From Desulfovibrio sp. DV (GTDB lineage Bacteria > Desulfobacterota > Desulfovibrionia > Desulfovibrionales > Desulfovibrionaceae): a stretch of DNA of 32,963 bases. Positions 14,857 to 23,104 of this stretch are shown here, piece after piece. Each line of letters begins with the position of its first letter. Within the stretch, counting starts at the first letter, position 1. The notes under the pieces were generated by a model, which saw nothing but the letters and a program-made list of their open reading frames with translations, was not told where the DNA came from and searched no databases. The position numbers and the translations under genes were made by a program. The stretch covers positions 1 to 32,963 of the forward strand of contig NZ_MLBG01000045.1 of assembly GCF_001936595.1 (NCBI RefSeq). The letters are read 5' to 3'.

Positions 14857-16293
14857 ATGCTGACAAAGATCGTCGCCACCCTTGGCCCCGCATCCCTTGC
14901 GCCGGAGACCATGCGCGAGATGGTGCGCCACGGGGTGCGCATTTTCCGCCTCAATTTCTCCCATGCCGACGCGGCCTATTTCGCGCCCATCATCAAAACA
15001 ATCCGGTCCCTGGAAAGCGAACTGGGCGTGCCGCTCACAGCCATGGCCGATCTGTGCGGCCCCAAAACCCGCATCGGCGAAGTGGCCGCCTCGCCGCGCA
15101 CCGTGGACAAGGGCGAGGCGCTGCTGCTGGGCCTGCCCGACGAACGCCCTGATCCGGCCCGCGACGATCGCGTGTTCGTCTCCCTTGATGTGCCCGAGCT
15201 GCTGGCCGGATTACGTGTCGGCATGCCGGTCAATTTGAGCGACGGCCTGCTGCAATTCCACGTCACCCGGGAGATCAAAGCCGACCGGCTCTATGAGATC
15301 GAGGCCCAAAACGCAGGTCTGCTCTCCTCCAACAAGGGCATCGCCTTTCCGGGCAAGCACCATCCCATGCCGGCACTCACCCCCAAAGACATCAAGGATC
15401 TCCACGAAGGGCTTGATGTCGGCGTGGACGCCGTGGCCATTTCCTTTGTCCAGAACGCCGCCGACGTGGTGCAGACCAAAGACGAGATCAAGCGCCACGG
15501 GGTCTGGGCACCGGTGGTCTCCAAGCTTGAGCGGCAAAACGCCGTGGACAACCTCGACGAGATCCTGGCCGTCACCGACGCGGTCATGGTGGCGCGCGGC
15601 GACCTGGGCCTGGAATGTCCCATCCCGCAACTGCCGATCATGCAGAAAAAGATCATCCGGGCCTGCCGCCATGCCCAGCGGCCGGTCATCGTGGCCACGC
15701 AGATGCTTTTGTCCATGGTCAAAAACCCCATCCCCACCCGGGCCGAGTCCACGGACGTGGCCAACGCCATCCTCGACGGGGCGGATTGTGTCATGCTTTC
15801 GGAAGAGACGGCGGTTGGCGATTATGCCGTGGAAGCGGTCAAGGTGATGCAGCAGATTTCGGAAAACGCCCTGGAGTACTATCTGGAGCGCATCCAGGCC
15901 CCGTATGCGCCCAAGCGCGAGAAGAATCCGCGCAAGTTCGTGGCCTATTCGGCCTGCCTCATTGCCGACAACATGGAGAGCAAGGCCATCCTGTGCCACA
16001 CGGTCAGCGGCACCAATGCCCGGCTAACGTCATCCCGCCGGCCGCGCCAGCCCATTTACGCCCTGACACCCGATCCCAGGGTCATGCGGTTTTTGAACTT
16101 CTCCTGGGGCGTCAAGCCGCGCCTGCTCGAATTCGGCCGGGATGGCGAGGCTGACTACATGGAGCGGGTGGAGTCGTTCGTGGATGATTGTCCGGATTTC
16201 GCCCCGGGCGAGGCGGTGGTCATCACGGCCGGCCGGCCGACCCCGGGCAACGACACGCCGGGCACCAACGAGATCAAGATCTATTGCAAATAA
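14857..16293 (+). CDS. pyk: Pyruvate kinase
   Basis: A 478-residue glycolytic enzyme converting phosphoenolpyruvate and ADP to pyruvate and ATP. The N-terminal TKIVATLGPAS and RIFRLNFSHAD (substrate-binding Arg and Asn) are intact. DLCGPKTRIG, the LSDGLLQFHV segment, AISFVQNAADV, SKLERQNAVDNLDEIL and the metal-site motif MVARGDLGLE (R247-E253) are present. ATQMLLSMVKNPIPTRAESTDVANAILDGADCVMLSEETAVGDY covers the ADP and metal region. The C-terminal domain from about 350 on is complete, including SSRRPRQPIYALTPD. GGAGG lies 7 nt before the ATG at 14857. It is divergent from the DUF1844-argC unit and followed by the MarC-family gene after 76 nt. Confidence 0.95.
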   Translation: MLTKIVATLGPASLAPETMREMVRHGVRIFRLNFSHADAAYFAPIIKTIRSLESELGVPLTAMADLCGPKTRIGEVAASPRTVDKGEALLLGLPDERPDPARDDRVFVSLDVPELLAGLRVGMPVNLSDGLLQFHVTREIKADRLYEIEAQNAGLLSSNKGIAFPGKHHPMPALTPKDIKDLHEGLDVGVDAVAISFVQNAADVVQTKDEIKRHGVWAPVVSKLERQNAVDNLDEILAVTDAVMVARGDLGLECPIPQLPIMQKKIIRACRHAQRPVIVATQMLLSMVKNPIPTRAESTDVANAILDGADCVMLSEETAVGDYAVEAVKVMQQISENALEYYLERIQAPYAPKREKNPRKFVAYSACLIADNMESKAILCHTVSGTNARLTSSRRPRQPIYALTPDPRVMRFLNFSWGVKPRLLEFGRDGEADYMERVESFVDDCPDFAPGEAVVITAGRPTPGNDTPGTNEIKIYCK

Positions 16294-16369
16294 AGACTTG
16301 CGGCCGGGGGAGGCGCCAGTGGGCGGCTCCCTCGGCCGGTGATATCCGGCGCAATGGGAGCACCTTGTT

Positions 16370-16990
16370 GTGGAAATGACCTTCCAGCACTATCTGCTCG
16401 GCCTTTTCGCCGTGGCCAACAACATCCCGGCCTTGCCGCTGCACATGAACCTGTGCCGGGGCATCGACGTGACGGGGCAGCACCGGATGTGCGCCGTGGC
16501 CACGGGCAGTTCGCTCGTCACCATGGCCGTGTCGCTGGTGGTTGGCGCGGCCGTGCTGGAGTTTTTCGGCATTTCCATTGCCGCCTTCCGCATCGCTGGC
16601 GGCCTGCTCCTCGTCTCCAGCGGCCTGGGCATGCTGAAAAGCAAATGCGACGAACCAGGGGCCTTGATTCCGCTGCGCCTATCCGAAATGATCCCCATGG
16701 CCGTGGTGCCCATCGCCATCCCGCTGACCACCGGGGCCGGCACCATGTCCACCATCATCTTATTTGCCGAAAGCGCCGGCAGCCTGACCGGGATGCTTCG
16801 GATCGCAGCGGCCATCGGCTGCGTGAGCCTCGTCAACTACGTGACGTTTTTCTATTCCCCGGCCATCGTCCGTTTTCTCGGCCACACCGGCATGGACATC
16901 TTCACCAAAATTTTTGGCCTCATTACCCTGGCCCTTGGCATCCAGTTCATCATCACGGGGCTGTCGGCCGCCTTCCCGGCGCTGCACTAG
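16370..16990 (+). CDS. MarC family integral membrane protein
   Basis: A 206-residue inner-membrane protein with about six predicted helices, starting with FQHYLLGLFAVANNIPALPLHMN. Characteristic features are the FFGISIAAFRIAGGLLLVSSGLGML segment, the loop containing IPMAVVPIAIPLTTGAGTMSTII (the conserved PLxxGPG-like motif reads PLTTGAG here) and the C-terminal FTKIFGLITLALGIQFIITGL. MarC proteins are of unknown transport function despite the historical link to multiple antibiotic resistance. The start is GTG at 16370 with GGGAG 9 nt upstream; the ATG two codons later is an alternative. It may be co-transcribed with pyk and is followed by a terminator. Confidence 0.88.
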   Translation: MEMTFQHYLLGLFAVANNIPALPLHMNLCRGIDVTGQHRMCAVATGSSLVTMAVSLVVGAAVLEFFGISIAAFRIAGGLLLVSSGLGMLKSKCDEPGALIPLRLSEMIPMAVVPIAIPLTTGAGTMSTIILFAESAGSLTGMLRIAAAIGCVSLVNYVTFFYSPAIVRFLGHTGMDIFTKIFGLITLALGIQFIITGLSAAFPALH

Positions 16991-17028
16991 CGCCGCGCCC
17001 GCGGAATTCGTTTCTGCAACGACGAAGG

Positions 17029-17054
17029 ACAACACTGGCGAAGCGTTGTTTTTT
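17029..17054 (+). terminator. Rho-independent terminator after the MarC gene
   Basis: Arms acaacact (17029-17036) and agcgttgt (17042-17049) with one mismatch and a 5-nt loop, followed directly by a T-run (17049-17054). Confidence 0.6.
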
Positions 17055-17105
17055 CTCAATACTCTCGTATTTTGATGAGACGCTGCCCGAGCGCCGCCGC
17101 CTCGC

Positions 17106-17178
17106 CAAAAACCCCTTTCCAAAGTTCTCCCGTTGCAGGGGTCCGGGGGGATCATCCCCCCGGCCGCCGGAGGCATCC
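17106..17178. repeat. Repeat-family element downstream of the MFS gene
   Basis: In order it contains aacccctttccaaagtt, ttgcaggggtccgg, a ggggggat/atcccccc stem and gccgccggaggca. The first half matches the reverse complement of the right half of the 6021-6094 element. The stem matches 27,088-27,108. The last motif matches positions 8-20. It therefore links the separate copies into one composite element. It lies between the MarC terminator and the MFS stop codon. Confidence 0.7.
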
Positions 17179-17193
17179 CCTGCTTTTCCCTCG

Positions 17194-18582
17194 CTATCGC
17201 TCGCTGCGTGCCCCCCGCAGGAACGACAGCAGCACCCCCAGGCAGGAATAGCCGGCGAAGGCGATCAGCCCCACCCGCATGCTGGCTAAAAAGGCCGGCA
17301 GCGTCTCGGGGGTAATGGTTGCGTCGCCCATGAAGACGGCAAAGACCAGGGTGATGCTGGTCATGGACACGGCCATGCCCAGCGTGCGCATACTGGCCAC
17401 CATGCCCGAGGCCAGCCCGAACTGGCGCTTTTGGACGCTGCCCATGATGGCGGTGGAATTGGGGGTGACAAAGACGCCAAAGCCCGTGCCGATGACCGCC
17501 AGTTCCAGGAGGAGCAGCCAACACGGCGTTTCCTGGCTGATGCTGGCGGCCGCGGCCAGCAGGCCGACGGCGCTGATGCCCGCGCCAAGCGTGGCCAGCC
17601 GGGCCGGGGGGATGCGTTCGGCCAGCCGCCCGGACAGGGGCGAGGCCAGCACCTGCATGACCGGCTGGGCCAACAGCACAAGCCCGGCCAGACGCGGGGG
17701 CAGGCCCTTGGCGTATTGCAGGTACAGGCTCATGAGAAAGGTGATGCCGAAGGTGGCGGCATAGTTCCCAAGGGCGGCAAAGCAGCTCAGGGTGAAAAAC
17801 CGGTTGCGTCGCAACAGTCCCACATCAAGAAGCGGACTCTTGGTGCGGGCCTGCAAGCGCAGAAACACCGCCAGCCCGATCAGGCCCCCGGCGATCATGG
17901 CCGGTCCCAGCGGCAGCTCCCGGGCATGGGCTGCGCCGAGCATCACCAGACAGACGCTGGCGGCGTAGGCCATGGCCCCGGGCCAGTCCATGGTTTCTTC
18001 CGAGGGAGGGCGAACGTCCCGGCGAACGCCAAGCAGGCACATGGCCGTGGCGGCCAGGCCAAGGGGGGCGGACATGAGAAACACCCAGCGCCAGCCGAAA
18101 TGGCCGGTGACGTAGCCGCCAAGGACCGGCCCGACCGACAGTCCGGCATAGGTGAAGGCCGAGACGAGGCCGATCTTGCGGCCGCGGATTTCCGGCGGGT
18201 AGGCCGCGGCCACCATGGCCAGCGACCCGGAGAGCACCATGGCCGCGCCAAGGCCCTGGAAAAAACGCTGGACCATGATCATTTCCACAGACCCGGCAAA
18301 GCCGAGCGAGCAGGTCAACCCGGTGAAAAGCGCCAATCCCGGCAGCATCACCCGGCGCTGGCCCACGAGGTCGCCCAGGCGGCCGAAGGTGAGCATGGCC
18401 ATGGCCAGGGACACGACATAGAGTTGTTCGATGAGCCCAAGCTGCATGGCCGAGGCCCCGAGGTCGCGGCCCAGGGACGGCAGGGCCACGCCCACGGCGG
18501 TCAGCATGAACGGGGCCATGAACTGGGCGATGCACACGGTGGCGAGCACCATGGCCGGTGCGCCGGATGCGGTGCGGGACAT
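17194..18582 (-). CDS. MFS transporter, DHA2-type (14-TM) drug exporter
   Basis: A 462-residue inner-membrane proton-driven exporter. The first half carries MFS motif A as FGRLGDLVGQRR (about 66-77), QRFFQGLGAAMV, and motif C-like FTYAGLSVGPVLGGYV (about 143-158) followed by WRWVFLMSAPLG. An inserted helix pair in the middle (AMAYAASVCLVMLGAA, AMIAGGLIGLAVFL) suggests the 14-segment DHA2 plan. The second half has LSGRLAERIPPARLATLGA, a motif A echo. The substrate cannot be inferred. AAGGA lies 8 nt before the ATG. It is divergent from phoU across about 180 nt. Confidence 0.9.
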   Translation of the reverse strand: MSRTASGAPAMVLATVCIAQFMAPFMLTAVGVALPSLGRDLGASAMQLGLIEQLYVVSLAMAMLTFGRLGDLVGQRRVMLPGLALFTGLTCSLGFAGSVEMIMVQRFFQGLGAAMVLSGSLAMVAAAYPPEIRGRKIGLVSAFTYAGLSVGPVLGGYVTGHFGWRWVFLMSAPLGLAATAMCLLGVRRDVRPPSEETMDWPGAMAYAASVCLVMLGAAHARELPLGPAMIAGGLIGLAVFLRLQARTKSPLLDVGLLRRNRFFTLSCFAALGNYAATFGITFLMSLYLQYAKGLPPRLAGLVLLAQPVMQVLASPLSGRLAERIPPARLATLGAGISAVGLLAAAASISQETPCWLLLLELAVIGTGFGVFVTPNSTAIMGSVQKRQFGLASGMVASMRTLGMAVSMTSITLVFAVFMGDATITPETLPAFLASMRVGLIAFAGYSCLGVLLSFLRGARSER

Positions 18583-18763
18583 AAAGGCATCCTTGTCGAT
18601 AATTTCGGGTGGGTGTGGGCTTTCCGGCTGCCGGCGTCAAGGGGCGGCGGCTGGTCGGGGGCGGCGTGAATGTGACATTTCAGTGCACCCCTTGCCAGTC
18701 GCCGTAGCCGCGGGTAGGCTTTTCGGTCATGGTAGCAACCAGCCGACCGACAGGGGGGAGTGC

Positions 18764-19420
18764 GTGGAACGTATTATCGAGGCCGATCTCCAGCGATTGA
18801 AGACGGAAACACTGACCGCCTTTCACATGGCCCAGGCCGCCGTGGACAAAGCCGTGCGCTCGGTTTTCGAACGCGACCCGGCCCTGGCCGACGCCGTGAT
18901 GACCGGCGATGCGGCCATCGACACCAAGGAATGCGCCCTGGACGCGGAAATTTTGCGCATGTTGGCGCTGTATCAGCCCGTGGCCAGTGATTTGCGGGCC
19001 ATTGTCGGCTGTATGCGCTGCGTGGGCGACATCGAACGCATCGGCGACCAAGCCGTCAACATCGCCGAGCGCGGGTTGATCCTGCTGGAGCTGGCCGCGT
19101 TTCCGACACCGCCCAAGCTCGAAGAGCTGGCCGAGGCCACCCGGGAGTTCATGGCCAACACCGCCACCTGCTTCACCAACCTCGACATGGCCATGGCCAG
19201 GCGGTTGTGCGAGGAATCTGATGAAATTCTGGAGCTTAACGTCTCCATCCTCAAAGAGATGGCCGAATTCATGCGTGACGCCGCCCGGCCGGTGGAGCGG
19301 GCCGTGCAGATCTGCTTCATTGCCCATGGCTTAAAGCGCGTGTGCGACCAGTGCACCAACATTGCCGAATCCGTGGTCTTCACCCTCGAAGGGGCCTGCA
19401 GCCGGCATCGTTGCGATTAG
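18764..19420 (+). CDS. phoU: Phosphate signalling/uptake regulator PhoU
   Basis: A 218-residue all-helical protein made of two three-helix PhoU repeats (about 1-100 and 105-210). Each has a metal-binding-type acidic motif: CMRCVGDIERIGDQAVNIAER in the first half and GLKRVCDQCTNIAESVVF in the second. PhoU links the Pst phosphate transporter to the PhoR kinase and prevents excess uptake. The start is GTG at 18764 with a GGGGGAG ribosome-binding site; the frame is open far upstream but only as antisense to the MFS gene. No pst or phoBR genes are nearby, so this is a solitary phoU. It is convergent with the chemoreceptor gene. Confidence 0.92.
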   Translation: MERIIEADLQRLKTETLTAFHMAQAAVDKAVRSVFERDPALADAVMTGDAAIDTKECALDAEILRMLALYQPVASDLRAIVGCMRCVGDIERIGDQAVNIAERGLILLELAAFPTPPKLEELAEATREFMANTATCFTNLDMAMARRLCEESDEILELNVSILKEMAEFMRDAARPVERAVQICFIAHGLKRVCDQCTNIAESVVFTLEGACSRHRCD

Positions 19421-19425
19421 TACTG

Positions 19426-19451
19426 CGTCCCGTAAAGAATACGACGGGACG
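19426..19451. terminator. Hairpin between phoU and the chemoreceptor gene
   Basis: Perfect 8-bp arms cgtcccgt (19426-19433) and acgggacg (19444-19451) with a 10-nt loop. It sits 5 nt after the phoU stop and directly abuts the convergent gene's stop. T-runs are absent, so efficiency is uncertain. Confidence 0.45.
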
Positions 19452-21288
19452 TTACGAATAATCGCGCGCCCAAGTGGGCTGCACCCGCGTGCCGTCGACC
19501 GGCGAAGGCACTTGCGACGGGAGGGCCAGCCGCCCCTGGGGAGCGCTGCGGGCCAGGGCGGGCGTTGGTGCTATTGCCTCGGCAGCCTCTTGTTCGCGCA
19601 TTTCCATGATGAGTTCGGACAGGCGGCTTGAGGTCATGGCCAGGTCGGCCACGGCTGCGCTCGACTCATCCATGCTCCTGGCCGTTTCTTCCGCGATGCT
19701 GCTTACATGCCGCAGGGCCTCCATGATGTGGTCCGTGGTGGCCGACTGCTCGTCTGCGGCTGCGGCGATGGATTGGACCTGCCCGGCCGTTTCGTCGATG
19801 AGGCCGACGATGGTCTTGAGGGCATCGCCGGATTGGTTGGCCCGTTCCACGCTGTTGGCAATGGCGCTGTTGGTTTCCTCGGCGTAGGCGAGATTGCGAC
19901 GCGTTGCGTCTTGGACGTTGCCGATGGCCTGGCTCACTTCCTTGGTGGCGTTCATGGTTCGTTCGGCCAGTTTGCGCACCTCGTCGGCCACCACGGCGAA
20001 TCCCCGGCCGGCGTCGCCGGCTCGCGCCGCCTCGATGGCGGCATTTAAAGCCAGGAGATTGGTCTGGTCCGCGATGTCGTTGATGACGTCGATGATGGTG
20101 CTGATGGCCTGGGCCTGTTTGCCGAGTTCGGCCATGTCGTTTTTGTTTGCCTGGGCTTTGGCATGGACTTGCAGGATGATTTCCACGACCGAGTCCACCA
20201 CCTGCGCCCCCTTGTCGGCTTCGGTGCGGGTACGCTCGGCCAGTTGCGCCGATGTCGAGGCTTTCCGGGCCACTTCCAGGGAGACTTGGCTCAACTGGGT
20301 GATGGCATCGAAGGACTCCGAGGCCCGGCTCTTTTGCATGTTTGCGCCCTGGGCCGATTCCTCGATCTGGTGGGAGAGTTCCTGGCTGGCGTTGGCCAGG
20401 GTCTCGGCCATCTGCTCAAGCTGGACAGCCGCGTGCTTCATGCGGTCAAACGACCGCTCGGCCTGGATCTTGAGCCCTTCGCTCTGGCTTCTGGCCGCGA
20501 TGGCCTCGTCGGCGCACAGTCTGGCTTTCCCCTCATTCACGGCGGCCTGGCTGATCTGATCCCGCAGGTTGACCACCATCTGGGACAGGGACTCTTTGAG
20601 AATGTGCAGTTCGGCCTGGTAGCCGCCGTCGATGGGCGCCTCCATCTCGCCCTGGGAGACTTTCGCGGCATAGACCGTCAGCCGATTCAGGGGCGAGACG
20701 ATGGCCCGCTTGGAATAAAAGACCAGAAAGCCGAGGGGCTGCGGCCACTAAAACGGCCGCCCCGATGGTGACGCCGATGATGGTGTTAAACGCAGTCTTC
20801 TCCGCCGCCTCGGCTTGCGCCCGGGCTCTGCTGGAAAGTTCGGTGATGCGGGTCTTGGACTCCTCGAAGGCAGCCTGGGAGTCGCCATAGATCGTCTGGT
20901 AGGCCTGCTTGGTCTTGAAATCCCTGTGTGCCTTGAGGATGCTGTCGTATTGCGCCCGGGCTGTTGCAAAAAGCGGCGACAATTCCCCGAGGGTGTCGGA
21001 TTGGAGCCGTTTGGCGATAGCGGAGGAAAGAGCGGCGACTTCGGTTTTTATGGCGTCCATTTCAGTCGGCTTGCTTGTCCCCAGATATTGAAAAACCTTG
21101 AGCCGCAGGGCGTAGAGATCCTGGGCGAGGTCGCTTAAGCCCCGAGCGGCCTGAATCTGGCTTTGATAGACGGCTTTGAGCCTTTGCCCGTTGGAGTAGG
21201 ACAGGGCCGCCTGGGCAACAAAGGCCACGGCCAATACGGCGTAAATAATGCCGAGTCTGGTAACAAGGGGAAGATACTTTTGCTGCAC
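19452..21288 (-). pseudogene. Methyl-accepting chemotaxis protein, interrupted by a frameshift
   Basis: A chemoreceptor gene split by one extra base. Frame 1 (from GTG 21288, with AGGGAG upstream) encodes TM1 (about 8-30), a helical periplasmic four-helix-bundle-like domain and the start of TM2 (NTIIGVTIGAAVLVAAA), then goes out of frame. Removing one G from the gggg run at 20735-20738 continues TM2 as LGFLVFYSKRAIVSPLNRL, a HAMP start, and the full cytoplasmic signalling domain with the hairpin tip DIADQTNLLALNAAIEAARAG and DEVRKLAERT. The corrected product is about 611 residues, normal for an MCP. As written, a receptor cannot be made except by frameshifting; an internal ATG at 20645 could give a soluble signalling domain. 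It may be a sequencing error, a phase-variable run or a true mutation. It follows the binding-protein gene by 46 nt. Confidence 0.85.
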
Positions 21289-21321
21289 GGCAGAACTCCC
21301 TTGGGAAAAGACGCTCGGTTT

Positions 21322-21348
21322 GGCGCGCCGGAGGGGTTCCGGCGCGCC
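21322..21348 (-). other. Perfect G/C-rich intercistronic hairpin
   Basis: Arms ggcgcgccgg (21322-21331) and ccggcgcgcc (21339-21348), a perfect 10-bp stem with a 7-nt loop, between the binding-protein stop and the chemoreceptor start. There is no T-run. Stems at this position often protect the upstream transcript, giving more binding protein than membrane partner. Confidence 0.55.
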
Positions 21349-21360
21349 GGGTCTGGTCGC

Positions 21361-22335
21361 TTATTGCTTGAGCGACTCGATCAGCACGGTGTTTTGAAGG
21401 ATGGCATCGGGGTTGAAATCTGTTCGCAGCAGGTTGTTGTCTTTGAGGAAGGCGTGCAACTCCGCCATATACGCCTTGAGGCCGACGGTGTTGCGCTCAA
21501 GCTGCGTCGCTTTGTCATGGATGGACACGGCGGCGAGCATTTCCTTGAGTTCCGCTTCGGAATAGGGTTTTTCTCCCTCGAAGGTCTTGGTGTTGAGGAT
21601 GGTGGCATACTCTGCCCAGTTGGCGGGTTCCTTGGTCCAGGCCACAGCCTTGGTCCAGCCGGCGAAGAATTTGGTCAGGTCAGCGGGGGGGAGATCCGCC
21701 AGGGTGTCCGCACGGGCCGCAAATCCCTCGGGGATGACGCCGGGATAGGTGGCGCTGGTCGCCACCACCGTGCCGTCGCCTTCCTTGATGGCGCGCAGCG
21801 CCTGGGGATCATAGTTGACGGTCAGGGGCATCTTGCCGGCGATAAAGTTGTCGGCCATGGCCTCGGGCTCGACTTCGACGGTTTTGACATCGGCAAGCTG
21901 TAAGCCATTGGCGGCCAGGAATCTGTTGAGGAAAAAGGTCACCGACGGCTGATTTAAATAGATGCCGACGGTCTGGCCTTTGAATGCGGCCATGTCCAGG
22001 CCCTTTTTGGCAATGATCTTGTCGCCGCCGTTGGACCAGTCCGTCTCGCCCAAAATGGCGATGGGCGTGCCGCCCAGGGTGAGCCCCACCCAGGAGCCGA
22101 GCATATCGAGGGCGATGTCGATGCGCTTGTTTTCCAGGGCGGCGTTGAGTTCCTGGTTGGAGCCGAAATTGACGACCTCCACATCAAGGCCCTGGTCTTT
22201 CCACAGGCCCTTGGCCTCAGCCACGTTGAGCGGTGAAAAGGCGATCCAGTGGATCATACCAACTTTATACTGTTTGGCGTAAGCGGTTGACGTCAGGAAG
22301 CCGAGAACAACAAGGGCTACGATGATACGACGCAC
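21361..22335 (-). CDS. ABC-type substrate-binding protein, NitT/TauT (SsuA/ThiY-like) family
   Basis: A 324-residue periplasmic binding protein with a signal peptide (MRRIIVALVVLGFLTSTAYA). The mature part has the NMT1/SsuA-like fold: KVGMIHWIAFSPLNVAEAKGLWKDQGLDVEVVNFGSNQE, the DIALDMLGSWVGL segment, the hinge region around KGQTVGIYLNQPSVTFFLNRFLAANG, and VEVEPEAMADNFIAGKM. The ligand is unknown; the family binds sulfonates, nitrate, thiamine precursors and similar compounds. GTG at 22335 was chosen because GGAGG lies 6 nt upstream and the signal peptide is then standard; ATG at 22359 has a weaker site. There are no permease or ATPase genes nearby. The next gene is the chemoreceptor, suggesting the protein presents its ligand to that receptor. 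Confidence 0.88.
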   Translation of the reverse strand: MRRIIVALVVLGFLTSTAYAKQYKVGMIHWIAFSPLNVAEAKGLWKDQGLDVEVVNFGSNQELNAALENKRIDIALDMLGSWVGLTLGGTPIAILGETDWSNGGDKIIAKKGLDMAAFKGQTVGIYLNQPSVTFFLNRFLAANGLQLADVKTVEVEPEAMADNFIAGKMPLTVNYDPQALRAIKEGDGTVVATSATYPGVIPEGFAARADTLADLPPADLTKFFAGWTKAVAWTKEPANWAEYATILNTKTFEGEKPYSEAELKEMLAAVSIHDKATQLERNTVGLKAYMAELHAFLKDNNLLRTDFNPDAILQNTVLIESLKQ

Positions 22336-22690
22336 AAAATACCTCCAAAGTCTCAACATGCTGCCCCTGGCCTCAGCTTTTCCGAGGAGTCCAGGAGGAT
22401 GAGGGGATGATGCGGACGCTGCGACGCGTGGCCGTTACGATCCCAATACCTATTCATGAAAAAGGCAGCAGGGGAAGATCTTGGGGGCTTTGTCAACGAA
22501 ACGTCTGGGAAATACTCTATTGCACGTGGATATGTCACATCCCGCTCAAAGAGTTGGCCGCGTCAGGCAGCCGGTGGTGCGTTGCGGCCTTGGGCATCTG
22601 GCTGCGCCAGGCCGGCAGCATCGCATTTGGACATGGAATTTTTCCGGCCGCCGGGCTAACCTCCCGGCCTGAGAGTCAAGGAGGCGGCCC
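22336..22690. other. Spacer between the binding-protein gene and the CheY-like gene
   Basis: About 355 nt between divergent genes. It must hold both promoters, but I could not identify convincing -35/-10 pairs. I saw no known riboswitch. A 61-residue minus-strand open frame (22353-22538) lacks a ribosome-binding site and family features and is not called. Confidence 0.4.
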
Positions 22691-23104
22691 GTGAGCATCC
22701 CCAAGCATATGGCCATCCTCGTGGTGGACGACCAGCAGCCCATGCGCAAGACCATTGCCTACATCCTGCGCCAGCTGGGCCTTAAAGACATCCAGTTCGC
22801 CGAAGACGGGGACGCGGCCTGGAAGCATATCAACAACACCAGGGTCGACCTCGTGCTGCTCGACTGGAACATGCCGCGCCTGTCCGGGTTGTCGCTTCTG
22901 GAGCGTATCCGCAACAGCGAGGCCTTTGCCAAACTGCCGGTGATCATGGTCACGGCCGAGGCCAATACCGAACACGTGCTGGCGGCCATGCAGACCGGGG
23001 TGACCGACTATGTGGTCAAGCCGTTTTCGCCCAATACCCTGCAGAAAAAACTGCAGGACGTCTGTTCGCACAGCCCGACGCTCATAAAGCTCGCGGCAGG
23101 CTGA
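22691..23104 (+). CDS. CheY-like single-domain response regulator
   Basis: A 137-residue receiver domain with no output domain. The active-site residues are complete: acidic pair D13-D14, phospho-acceptor D58 (LLDWNMP), T88 (VMVTAEA) and K110 (DYVVKPFSP). The N-terminal AILVVDDQQPMRKTI and the overall length fit the CheY/stand-alone receiver class. The start is GTG at 22691 with aaggagg 6 nt upstream. Its 3' end overlaps by 23 nt the 3' end of the opposite-strand receiver-kinase gene. A role in chemotaxis or with the neighbouring kinase is possible but not shown. Confidence 0.92.
   Translation: MSIPKHMAILVVDDQQPMRKTIAYILRQLGLKDIQFAEDGDAAWKHINNTRVDLVLLDWNMPRLSGLSLLERIRNSEAFAKLPVIMVTAEANTEHVLAAMQTGVTDYVVKPFSPNTLQKKLQDVCSHSPTLIKLAAG

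Noticed and set aside
22353-22538. 61-residue minus-strand open frame
   Set aside because: It has no ribosome-binding site or recognisable domain and overlaps the start region of the binding-protein gene.
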